A model generated the notes under the pieces. The model was given only the letters and a program-made list of their open reading frames with translations. It was not told the DNA's origin and did not search any database. The position numbers and the translations under genes are program-made. From contig JABYQR010000181.1 in NCBI GenBank assembly GCA_022592445.1, positions 1-64,000 of the forward strand: DNA of 64,000 nucleotides. The letters run 5' to 3'. Below, piece by piece: positions 1-9,542 of this stretch (positions within the stretch are counted from its first letter, which is position 1; each line of letters opens with the position of its first letter). Origin of the DNA: Cytidiella melzeri. Lineage: Eukaryota; Basidiomycota; Agaricomycetes; Polyporales; Irpicaceae.

Positions 1-340
1 CACACCTGTGAGAACATCCTTCCATAAAGAGAACAATAGGGAAAGAACAATAAGGAGCCCATGTGAACGGTATCTATGACGTCAAACCCTAGCTATGGGC
101 TGAGCCATGTGCTTGTAGCCATGTGGGCTTACTTAAACTAAGTCACATGCCAGTGTGACGTAGTAGTAAGTAATGTGACCGTGTGGAGCGTCTAAGCCAC
201 GTGATGCGGGCGCTTAATAGACGTGAAAAGGGAGTTTATGCAGATAAGGTTGCAACTGAGTTGCAGCCCGGAGTTTTATAGATAAAAACAAGAGGTAAAA
301 TTGCGAAAATTAAGGGCTAGTCGGGCCATCCACGACAGCG
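1..340. other. Unassigned sequence left of the copia LTR homology
   Basis: No gene is visible. The next ~137 bases (341-477) match the 3' LTR of the copia element, but these first ~340 bases do not match the U3 part of that LTR. They may be U3 sequence that the 3' LTR has lost, or an unrelated flank. Several CRE-like and CACGTG-type short motifs occur, but I would not assign function to them. Confidence 0.4.
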
Positions 341-477
341 CGCTAAGCGGCGTAGTTACCGTATATAAGACTTACTCTGATCAATGCACAGCTATTGCTT
401 TTGATCCCAACTCTCTATGTGACACCATCTCAGTCTTCTCTCTCAACGCTCTCAACTCCACTGATACCTTGTTAAAA
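341..477 (+). repeat. 5' LTR (R/U5 part) of Ty1/copia element
   Basis: This stretch matches 17346-17487 nearly base for base, from the shared gtagttaccgtatataag block to ccttgttaaaa. It contains the TATATAAG promoter-like box of the LTR. It is followed directly by a primer binding site (478-490), which fixes it as the 5' LTR of the plus-strand copia element whose 3' LTR lies at 17318-17487. Confidence 0.75.
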
Positions 478-490
478 GGTTATGAGCCTG
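478..490 (+). promoter_or_regulatory. Copia primer binding site, initiator tRNA-Met anticodon type
   Basis: GGTTATGAGCCTGC directly follows the LTR end. It is complementary to the anticodon stem-loop of eukaryotic initiator tRNA-Met (GGGCUCAUAACC), with one base missing in the GCCC run. Internal, half-tRNA priming at this position is established for Drosophila copia and several fungal Ty1/copia elements. The following ~220 bases are the untranslated leader up to the gag ATG at about 711. Confidence 0.65.
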
Positions 491-759
491 CCTAAGCTCA
501 TATCTTCACTCTACTTCACTTCTACATCTACTCCTCTCGTTGATGAGCTCTGATCTCGCTGATCAAGCTCAACTTTGTCGTTTCACTAGAGAGCGACACC
601 AAACCAACTTCCTCAGGGCACCAGAGCTCAACCAAAGAACAACCACTCACAGGACAACTCCCACTTTCACTCCTACTCCCTCTCCTGCTCCTACTACACC
701 TCTTCCCTTGATGTCTTCCACCACTATCACAAAGACTGATGCCCCTCAGCTGGACCATC

Positions 760-1484
760 TGTAACAGTAAGGTTACCACTCACCAGATAAGTTGTTAAAC
801 TTGAAGAGATAGAGTGAGATAGAGTGTGAGAGGTGTGGTGAGCAAAGTACTGTGAGGTACTGAGTAGTCCTTTATCAACAGAGTGGATAAGACTGAGGGG
901 ATATGCCCTCAGGAGTGCCTCTATATATACATGAAGGGGAGGACCCCAGGTACTACCCTAAGACCCCTAATACCTACATGAGTAAGCGAAGTAATCTACC
1001 TTACTAAGCATGCCCTATGCCCTAGTGGTGCCACTTCAATAATCAACCAATAGCAATTGTCCCCATGATCTGACCCCATGACTCAGTCCCAAGGCTAGAC
1101 TTGTTCTAGCTTGTTCTAAGCCAAGGCTAGACTTTTCCAGGAGGTTCTAAGAACTATGACATCATCTAATGGAATGTTCTATACTATGACATCATAGTTC
1201 CAGCATGTTCCACAAGGTTCCAGAGAGTTCTATCATGTGATACACAGATAAGGAAAGGAGCACATCAGCGCATCAGAGACAGGAGGCGCATCAGCGCATC
1301 AATTGATAGGCACTGAGAATAAGCGCCGGAATAAGCGCCTGATAAGTGCCAGATAAGCGCTGGATAAGCGCCTAAATAGACGCCGGATAAGCGCTGGATA
1401 AGCGCCAGATAAGCGCTTAAATATTCCCAATAATACCGTTGCCTGGTAAGGCAAGTCTTGTAGAAACATTGAAAATCTGTGACA
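760..1484 (-). repeat. 3' LTR of chromovirus (left end in window)
   Basis: 725 bp with TG...CA ends. It matches the split right-hand LTR. An internal cluster at about 1315-1425 consists of imperfect ~11-bp tandem units (variants of GGATAAGCGC), also present at 12485-12595 in the other LTR. On the minus strand it is preceded by a purine tract. Confidence 0.9.
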
Positions 1485-1485
1485 T

Positions 1486-1500
1486 TACCCCCCCTTCTTG
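1486..1500 (-). promoter_or_regulatory. Polypurine tract of chromovirus
   Basis: On the minus strand the sequence reads CAAGAAGGGGGGGTA and abuts the 3' LTR, the expected place for plus-strand DNA priming of an LTR retroelement. Confidence 0.8.
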
Positions 1501-1721
1501 CTTTGAACTCCATGCAAAGAGTTTTGAACGAACACCTTGGTCATTGAGTCCACTTTTTCACCATTGTCAAGAGGGTGCCTAAGCAGTTCCGAGTGACTCT
1601 AGCGGCTTCTACCGACGTCCCTGACGGGGTTATCACCTCATTGGCTGATGGTAGTCTAGTCCGTACCCTCCTCGGTTGCGTCATTGGATCGTGGATGATC
1701 CTTGGTGTGTTGTTCGTAACT

Positions 1722-4700
1722 TTATACACAGTAGATTGTAGCTGAGCGGATAGCTCGGGGATGATCATTGTAGAATTTCTTGATCGCTTCTTGAGCGTGC
1801 GTGATGTTTTCTACAGGTTCCCACGTGTTGTTGTTCAGTCCGTAGCCTTTCCAGCGTATGTAATACTGAAGCTTTTTGGCACAACCTGTACGTCTTAACT
1901 TGAGAATCTTCTCGACTTCGTATTCTTCTTCCCCGTCGATGATATCTGGCAGAGGCATCTCCAGCTTTTGGCCTTCGAATTCAGGTTTGTTATACGGTAC
2001 CAACTTGCTTGCATGGAATACAGGATGTATCCTTGGTGAACGTTCGGGCCATTCCAGTCTGAATGTGACTGGCGAAAGCTTTTCAGCAATCTTGAAAGGA
2101 CCGAAGTACTTGGCTGACAGCTTATGTCCAGACTTTTGGTAGTCTCTCAGATCTAGCATGACCTGATTGCCTTCGTTGAAGGGGACCTTCTGGACGTGCT
2201 TGTCATAGTACCACTTCATGCGTTCAGCTGCAAGTTGTAACGCCGCCTTAGCATGCTCTTGAGCTTGCAAGCGGTTCCACATGATGTCATTCATGTCAGA
2301 CCTTTTCAGGTCCTTAGTGAGCGTTGGACCAGCTCTAGGGTGTCTGCCGTATTCGAGGTAGAAAGGCGAGTGCTTAGTTCCCTCGTGCGCTGCATTGTTG
2401 TATGCGAACTCAGCCAAGCTGAGCAGTCTAGCCCAGTCGTCATGTAGTTGATTGACGTAACAACGCAAGTACTGTTTGAGTGTTTGATTAACCCGTTCAG
2501 TTTGACCATCAGTTTGCGGATGATATGCGGTGGTCATCGTAGATTCTATCCCTAGCATTTTACACCATTCCTGGAATAAATCTGCTGCGAATTGTGGACC
2601 TTGGTCGGAAATGATTTGCAAAGGTAACCCGTGAAGGGTCCAGACTCTCTCATAGAGTAGAGCTGCAAGATATTTTGCCGAGAACTCGTTTACAATAGGG
2701 AAGAAGTGCGCCCTTTTAGTAAGGCGGTCTACGACTACGCAGATAGCATTGAAGCCATCAGACTCCGGTAACTGAGTAATCAGATCGACAGTCATGATAT
2801 CCCATGGTTCGGCCGGAACCAGGTTAGGGATGAGTGGTCCATAAGGCTGTTGCGGACAAGTCTTCATCCGCTGACATGTGTCACAGCCTGTCACGTATTT
2901 CTTGACATCAGTGGTCAAACCTGGCCACCAGTAGTTTCTCGAGATCAGTTCGTACGTTTTCCATCTGCCAGGATGTCCGGCAGAAGGTAGATCGTGATGC
3001 ATCTGGATGATTTGGCGTCTCAGATCTAATTTCTGATCTTTGGGGATGTAGACTTTTCCACGGTATAGGAGTAATCCGTTCTCAAAATTCCATTCCTCTT
3101 GTGATTTCTTGAACTCCCTAGGACCAGAGTTAAGTAATTGCTGATAGTCCTTGGTAACTTCGTCGTTCATGAGTGCTTCCTTGACCCGTCTTAGGATTTC
3201 ATCATCATTGATAGGCAAGTCATGAGAGTTTTTGATAGCAGAGATAGCAAAAAACTTGGGTTTAAGGAGAATTTTGTCCTCATTATCGGAATTTACCCCC
3301 TCTTCATGATCTGGCCTCCTGGACATAGGATCTGCGGTAAGCATGGTCTTTCCGGGTTTGTGCCGGAGCACAAAATTGAATCGCGTGAGGTATAACGCCC
3401 ATCATGCTTGTCTCCGGGTCAGCTTCTGGGCATTCCTGAAATATGTCAGGTTTTGGTGATCCGACCATATTTCTACGGTAATCAGATGTCCCTCCAGATG
3501 TTGACGATACTCTTCCAGGGTGCGGATAATAGCCAACAACTCTTTACCGTATATCTCATAGTTACGTTCATGGACGTTGAGTGATTTAGAGTAGAAGGCT
3601 ACTGGATGCCACAGCTTGTCAGCTGGATCCAGTTGTGATAATACCGCTCCTGTAGCGAAGTTGCTAGCGTCTGTTTCCAGACGGAAAGGGTTTTCGTCAT
3701 CTGGTATCCTCAGAATGGGTGCTGACGTAAAAGCCTGTTTCAGACTTTGGAAGGCCTGTTCCTGAGCATCTTTCCAGATCCAGGGTTGGTCCTTCTTTGT
3801 CAGAATAGTGAGCGGTTTTGCGTGTTTAGCAAAGTCCTTAATGAAACGCCGATAGAAGTTGGCGAAGCCTAAGAAGGCTTGGACTTGCTTAACCTTTTCA
3901 GGTCACGGCCACTCAGTAACTCCGGTGAGTTTGGCTGGATCCATCTCGATGTGTCCGTGAGAAATGATCATGCCTAGGTACTCAATGCGATCTTTCTCAA
4001 AAAAGCATTTTTCCGGTTTGGCAAATAGATCGTTCTCGCGTAGACACTTGAGCACTTCCTGTGTGATGCGACGGTTTTCCTTCTTGTCTTCAGTGAAGAT
4101 GAGGATGTCGTCGAGATACACCATGACATGTCCTTCTAAGATCAAATCACTCAGAATTTCATTCATCATGGCTTGGAACGTCGCAGGTGCGTTGCTGAAA
4201 CCGAAATACATCACCTTGGCTTCGAAAAGGCCACGGTGTGTGATGAATGCCGTCTTCCATTGTCACCCTTTCGGATGCGAACGTTATTGTATCCCCATCT
4301 GAGATCAATCTTTGAGAAGACCTTAGCCTTGCTTAACGAATTGATTAAATCATTGATGCGAGGTATGGGATACCGGTTTTTCACCGTGATGTCGTTCAGT
4401 TTTTGGTAGTCTTGCACAGGCGCAATGAGCCATCTTTCTTCTTGACGAAGAACACAGGTGCTGCAATCGGACTTTTCGATTTGCGGATGTAACCTTTTCG
4501 GAGTTCCTCTTCGATCCATTGATCTAGAGAATTCTTTTACATTGGAGACAGCGGGTATAGTTTAGCCGCTTTGGGAAGGGAGGCACCTTCCTCAAATTCA
4601 ATCGCGTGATGTACGGTTTGCGTAACAGCATGCGCTCTGATTTCTTTTTGAAAAGACATCACCAAATTCCCATAGATATTTTGGTACTAATGGCTTCCAA

Positions 4701-4800
4701 TTGACGGATTCTTGTTCTTCAAAGCCGTCTTCAAAGCCCTCAGCTTCCTTTCCAGAAAGTTCAGCAATTATTTCTGCTATTTCTTGGTCTTCTGGATCGT
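1722..4800 (-). pseudogene. Chromovirus pol: RT, RNase H, integrase, chromodomain (broken)
   Basis: The RT region is visible as [18 protein letters not shown] (about 4370-4420) and the YLDD catalytic box (about 4115). RNase H follows (about 3400-3850). A 549-residue open stretch (3371 to 1722) carries the integrase zinc finger (H..H...CDTCQ), core D (TVDLI), D (ISDQGPQF) and E (TDGQTERVNQ), a GPF segment and a C-terminal chromodomain (YYIRWKGYG, NTWEP). The frame is broken by in-frame TGA codons at 3903-3905 and 3402-3404 and by frameshifts between 4211 and 4800. Both TGAs sit where Arg (CGA) is plausible or expected. Chromodomain integrases direct insertion to heterochromatin in related elements. 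Confidence 0.9.
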
Positions 4801-5403
4801 CTAAGTGATCCAGTGGATGTGAGGGTTGTCCGGGTCAACATTTCCTATTCCGTCCAGGTTGTCTGACACCGAACGTCCCTTAGGTAACTCAAGTTCATCG
4901 ATCTCTTCTTGAGTTACAGTGATGTTTTTACGAGCTCTTGGGGCACAGAGTTCAGGACATCTGGTAAATCTCCACTCGCCATTTGCCCAATCTATCTCCG
5001 GATTGTGGCGGCGTATGAAGGTCATCCCGATAATCATTTGTTTACTACCGAGATCAGTAACGAGCATGTGTTGTATTGCTCTGTGCGAACCTATTTCTAG
5101 GCATGCACGTACTGAATGAGTGATTTGACCATCTTTATTGGGAGTACCGTCAACGTTGATGACGTTAAACGGTGATGCCAGTTGATTTGTGACCAGATTG
5201 TTACTTTCAACCACTGACTTACTGATGAACGTGGTTGTGGCTCCTGAATCTACCAGAGCTTCGACCTGCACTTTCTTTCCGTATACCCAAATTGTAACCG
5301 GTAGAAAAAATGAATTCTTAGAACGCGCTACATTTTTGACAGTATCTACGTTACAAAGATCGAGGGTATCTGGGCCTAAGCAATCATGTTTGCAGGGAGT
5401 CAC
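4801..5403 (-). CDS. Chromovirus aspartic protease region
   Basis: The translation contains ALVDSGATTTFIS, the retropepsin active-site motif, and a downstream hydrophobic MIIGMTFI segment matching the conserved flap/ILG region of retroviral-type proteases. It lies between gag (ends 5557) and RT in the normal Ty3 order. The open stretch is 200 codons. The frame relation to gag and RT is broken, so it is a remnant of a once longer polyprotein. Confidence 0.75.
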   Translation of the reverse strand: MTPCKHDCLGPDTLDLCNVDTVKNVARSKNSFFLPVTIWVYGKKVQVEALVDSGATTTFISKSVVESNNLVTNQLASPFNVINVDGTPNKDGQITHSVRACLEIGSHRAIQHMLVTDLGSKQMIIGMTFIRRHNPEIDWANGEWRFTRCPELCAPRARKNITVTQEEIDELELPKGRSVSDNLDGIGNVDPDNPHIHWIT

Positions 5404-5556
5404 ATGACGCTTCAGAAAAAATCCTTGCCCTTGGTCGGCTTTTTCCCTTTACCCTTGTCAGGGGACGGGTGAGGAGTCAAAGGTTCATCATCTTCCGTTG
5501 GAACCTCCTCAATATGAGCCGCCAACTCTAGGCGCGCGGTATTTACGTTTTTCGTC

Positions 5557-6882
5557 TTAACGACGAAGCCTTAGGGGTTTCGGCCTCGCTGTCTGTTCCA
5601 GAGTCTTCAGCATCTGCTGCCCGAATCTTCTTTGGTGCCGAAGACTTGCCATCCTTCTTCCATCCTTCTTCTTCTTGTCAGGCTTCTTCTTAAGGCTGTT
5701 GAGGTTATATACGTCCGTGTTATGTCCTTTGGACTTGTGAATGTGACAGAACCTTTCTGACTTTTCAGTCAAATTTACCTCCTTGCCTTTGCCCTTGTTC
5801 TGCTTCTCGTTCTTCTTCTTCTTCTTGTCCGCTGCGTCCACCTCCATAGGAGTGGACGTATCCTTCTCTTTCGCAAAGATCTGGCCCTGCGCTTTCTCCG
5901 GATAGACCTTCTTGTGAATGTCGAGCAAGAGGTTGAGGAATTGGGGCCAAGTAGTCGGAATTTGATTTTCATCTTTTCCAATCATGACCAGCCGCATGTC
6001 CTTCTCGATGACGTGCTTGAGCTTGTGAATAAGCAAGTTGTCCTCGTATCCAGAAAGCCTGCCAAGCGTTCGGAAACGTTCCGCATACTTGACAAAATCC
6101 TTATGTGCCAGATTGGTGTTATTGAACAAGGCATTGAGCTCCTTTCGAGCACCTTCCGTGTCGTCCCGTTGTCCGTATTGTACTTTGAGCTCGTTCTCGA
6201 ACTCTTCCCACGTTCCAATTGTCTGACCCTTCGTCAGCTTCTTGATCCACGGCTCCATATATTGAGCCGCCGCGCCTGAGAGCCGGTTCATCGCGACAGC
6301 AATACATTGCCTGTCAGTAGCAACGTTCTCGTGGACAATCCACAGAGAGATCTTGTTCAACCACTCGTTGAACTTGACCTTGCCATCGGTGCCGTTGAAC
6401 TCCGGTGGTTCGCCAATCTTAGGCTGGTGCGAGGATCCTCCTTGTCCTTGCGACAAGGGAAGCTGGTTGATCTGGTTGACCACATTTGTGATTGTCGTCT
6501 TGGCCATGTCGAGGTCAGTGTCCATCCGCTGGACTTGCGTGTCGGCAGCGGACTGCGAATATAGGTCTTGAGCGACCTGATCGACATATTCCTGGAGGTT
6601 ATCCTCCAGCAATGACAACTGATTGTTCCAGATGAGAACCATTTGATTCATCATATTATGAACGATAGCAGTTGTTGCTTCTCCTTCAACTGTGCGAGTA
6701 AAAGCCCTTTGGGCTATGGTGAGGTTGTGGAAAATGTGCTGCTCAAAATTCTCGACAGAAGGGTTATAAACAATTGGCGTAATCTTGCCAAAAGGAACTG
6801 AATGGGTGAGGTTAGCAGCGGGGGCAGCGCTGGATCCGGCGTTGGATTGAGTGGCCATTGCTTCTAATTTCTTAGTTAGCAA
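5557..6882 (-). CDS. Chromovirus gag
   Basis: About 440 residues. The central region (about 155-330, from PPEFNGTDGKVKFNEWLNKI to LGRLSGYEDN) matches the Retrotrans_gag capsid domain. It is followed by a Lys-rich linker and a degenerate zinc knuckle (FCHIHKSKGHNTDVYN) in which the last Cys is absent. The likely ATG is 25 bases inside the open frame (MATQSNAG, about 6858). The N-terminal ~150 residues are rich in Gln and Asn, with predicted helical character. Confidence 0.8.
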   Translation of the reverse strand: MLTKKLEAMATQSNAGSSAAPAANLTHSVPFGKITPIVYNPSVENFEQHIFHNLTIAQRAFTRTVEGEATTAIVHNMMNQMVLIWNNQLSLLEDNLQEYVDQVAQDLYSQSAADTQVQRMDTDLDMAKTTITNVVNQINQLPLSQGQGGSSHQPKIGEPPEFNGTDGKVKFNEWLNKISLWIVHENVATDRQCIAVAMNRLSGAAAQYMEPWIKKLTKGQTIGTWEEFENELKVQYGQRDDTEGARKELNALFNNTNLAHKDFVKYAERFRTLGRLSGYEDNLLIHKLKHVIEKDMRLVMIGKDENQIPTTWPQFLNLLLDIHKKVYPEKAQGQIFAKEKDTSTPMEVDAADKKKKKNEKQNKGKGKEVNLTEKSERFCHIHKSKGHNTDVYNLNSLKKKPDKKKKDGRRMASLRHQRRFGQQMLKTLEQTARPKPLRLRR

Positions 6883-7028
6883 AGGATAAGTGAAATACTA
6901 TTTCTAGTATAAGAAGAAGAGAAACACCACTTTTCACACAATGAACTTTTGTCAGAGTTGTTTTCACACATTCAATCCTTTTCAGGAAGTTGTCACCAAG
7001 TAAAATGAGGCTTGTCAGCCAATACATT

Positions 7029-7806
7029 TTATTCCATTTCCGCATATACAAAGGCGTTCATTTCGAACAGCCCTTCTAGTAACTCTAAGATGTAATCCCA
7101 TCTCCGGTGTATGTCCACAAAACTAATTCTACCCAAACTTTTCAAGTCCTTTTTCAACATTCTCCATTCCCTATTAGACATCTTATCCGTATGGTTCTCC
7201 TTGAACCACTGTTCTATCATGTAGACCCGACCAATCAGCAACTGAACATTTTTGCGACGAGTGTTGAGCCGTGCATCCGAAGATTGGCCACCACTTGCGA
7301 AAGAGGCGTTCAGCTTGTTGAGCACAGGCTCAAGCCTTTGACAGGCTGCTGTGATCATGGGTTCGAATTCCTGTTGACGAAGCATAAGCTTCGTCTTACG
7401 GAAGTGGAGATTGGAGGGAAGAGGAGTGGGAGTGGGAACATGAGTGCAACTATTTCGATCTTCGATTTGCTGAAGAAGAGTGAGCTTTTCAGCTTTCTCC
7501 TTCTCCTGCTTCTCAATTCTATTGAGAAGACTTCGCTGAGACATGAGGCTGGAGAGCTGTCTCATACGAGCTTGGTTCTCCTCATGCTCAATGGTGGTGC
7601 GAGCTTGCTCTTCGAGGTCAATCCTCTTGATGAGAGGTTTGTTGTCAGGGTACTTGACACGGCGAGGCTTGCCGGTGTCCTTGAACTTGTTCAGAGTCTC
7701 CTTGGAGACTGCGAAGCGTTCTTGAAGTCCAGTAACTTCATTGCGGACGGGGATAGAGTAGGGGCCTTGCGGCCGGTCTTAGCAGCGACGTAGCGGGAGA
7801 GTGGCA
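7029..7806 (-). pseudogene. Pre-gag ORF of chromovirus, frameshifted
   Basis: An open frame upstream of gag inside the same element. A good ATG at 7806-7804 (MPLSRYVAAKT) reads into the longer frame only if one base is shifted near 7770-7785. That longer frame then runs uninterrupted to 7029. The product is Lys/Glu/Arg-rich, with a likely coiled coil (RSLLNRIEKQEKEKAEKL), and has no domain I can name. Its position between the 5' leader and gag suggests an accessory or gag-like protein of this element lineage. Confidence 0.55.
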
Positions 7807-8386
7807 TGGTGACTGTGTGACAAAGTGTAATGAGCTTGTCAGCTCAGTGGTGTGCGAAACAAATCTCCATAAAGGAGAGGTCCTGTGTGTGCGTGGGGTA
7901 GTGCCGGCGTCGGCCTGGACTCTCTCTCCAGGTCCGGTGGTGTATAGGATCTCCGTCACGGTTCCACCCGTGCGGCAAATGGTTGGCGGATCAGTATTAC
8001 CCTGACCCTAAGTCCGGCCAGAACAAGTTACCCGTCTACGTGCCTAGGCACTCATGGGTTTCTAGTCCTGTTGTCTAGCTCTCATAACGAGCTGTCTGAC
8101 ACCAGACTCCACTATTGCCTGTGGGGAGGCACACTTTCATCATGTTGGCATGATGCCAACCCCTGCTCTGATCAGCTCTAGGAGCGTCGGGCGAGAGGGT
8201 GATTCAAGTTGTGCACATCAAGGCAAAGCCTAGACATGACTACCACTTAAAGCCTATGGTCCGGCTACCTCTATGTCTAGAGGGTTTGTAAAGGGGCCCA
8301 CGCACAGGAACAAGACCTAGAAGAAAAGGGGAAGAAACCTCCAGCACGTCCAGAGACGTGAGGGAGTAGGGGCAGTCTTATCCAAA
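7807..8386 (-). other. 5' leader of the chromovirus
   Basis: No credible gene. The sequence lies between the 5' LTR (8387 onward) and the first ORF. Next to the LTR the minus strand reads TTTGGATAAGACTGCCCC. A TGG three bases from the LTR is a plausible start of a tRNA primer binding site, but I cannot name the tRNA. Confidence 0.5.
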
Positions 8387-8468
8387 TGTAACAGTAAGGT
8401 TACTACTCACCAGATAAGTTGTTAAACTTGAAGGGATAGAGTGAGATAGAGTGTGAGAGGTGTGGTGC

Positions 8469-9542
8469 GACCTCATACATCGCTACAGCCTAGACCCGAA
8501 AGAAGTGGAAAAGATCGTGCCCGTACGCTTCTCGCCCTACTGGAGACCGAACTTTGCGACGGAAATCAAGGGAGAAAAGAAAGAGGCGGAAAAGAGGGAT
8601 AAGGCCTGGAGGCAACGAGCTACGTACCACGTTTACTCAGACGGCTCAGACATTGACGGCGGGGTAGGCGCGGCCGCAATACTATACACCAAGGGCAAAC
8701 GCCGCACAACAAGGAAAATACTACGGCACTACTTAGGGACCTCGGACCAGCATACAGTGTACGAGGCGGAACTGGTCGGGATCCTTCTAGGCCTACACTT
8801 GCTTAATTCCATCAGAACACGAGCAGAGGGAAGAGCCTTCATCGCACTGGACAACAAGGCAGCTATCTTGGCTTCGAGGTCAGCGGAATCTGGACCTGCC
8901 CATTACCTGCTCGACGAGGTACACCAAATGGCCAGAAAGCTACTGGCGAAGCAGGAAGACCTTAAACTCACAATTCGCTGGGTACCAGGTCACTGCGGGG
9001 TAGAAGGGAACGAGGTAGCGGACGAACAGGCGAAAGAAGCAGCACATGGCAACACCTCGGACGCATCCCTGATACCCAAACTGCTCCGCAAGGCCCTCCC
9101 GCTAAGCGCATCCAAGCTCAGGCAGCTCAAGGCGGCAGAAGTGAAGGAGACGGCGAGGCGATTATGGACCGCATCCCCACGATACCCACACATAAGCAGA
9201 ATAGACCCAACTCTCCCTTCAGACCGCTTTGCTGACCTCATTTCAGCCTTACCTAGACGTCACGCAGCTCTCCTCTTTCAGCTACGGACAGGACATGCCC
9301 CACTTCGCCGCCACCTACAACGCATCGGAAAGGCAACATCCCCAATGTGCCCAGCCTGTGAAATGTACCCTGAAACAGTAGAACACTTCCTTTTACATTG
9401 CCCTGCATACGAGCGACACCGAGACTCCCTAGCATACGAACTGGGACGCCCTGCTCGCTCCATCCCGACCTTACTCAGCAACGCGCGAACCATCCGGCCG
9501 CTTTTCCAATACATCCACGCTACAGGTCGCTTCACGCGCTGA
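8469..9542 (+). CDS. LINE ORF2 C-terminus: RNase H and zinc-binding region
   Basis: The frame is open across the truncation point. The apparent ATG at 8460 belongs to the host LTR and is not a native start. An RNase H domain (about residues 55-190) shows the full acidic set: YSDGSDIDGG, the E in EAELVGILLGL, ALDNKAAI, and GHCGVEGNEVADEQAK with the His and last Asp. A C-terminal CPACEMYPETVEHFLLHCP is the zinc-binding motif that follows RT in LINEs of the Tad/I/Jockey groups. Product about 357 codons, ending in TGA at 9540. Confidence 0.85.
   Translation, partial: DLIHRYSLDPKEVEKIVPVRFSPYWRPNFATEIKGEKKEAEKRDKAWRQRATYHVYSDGSDIDGGVGAAAILYTKGKRRTTRKILRHYLGTSDQHTVYEAELVGILLGLHLLNSIRTRAEGRAFIALDNKAAILASRSAESGPAHYLLDEVHQMARKLLAKQEDLKLTIRWVPGHCGVEGNEVADEQAKEAAHGNTSDASLIPKLLRKALPLSASKLRQLKAAEVKETARRLWTASPRYPHISRIDPTLPSDRFADLISALPRRHAALLFQLRTGHAPLRRHLQRIGKATSPMCPACEMYPETVEHFLLHCPAYERHRDSLAYELGRPARSIPTLLSNARTIRPLFQYIHATGRFTR

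Noticed and set aside
528..779. Short ORFs on both strands in the copia leader
   Set aside because: They lie in untranslated leader and at the chromovirus junction; only the ATG near 711 is meaningful.
8460..8468. ATG at 8460 as the start of the RNase H ORF
   Set aside because: It lies in the LTR sequence left of the LINE junction. The ORF is simply open across the truncation point.
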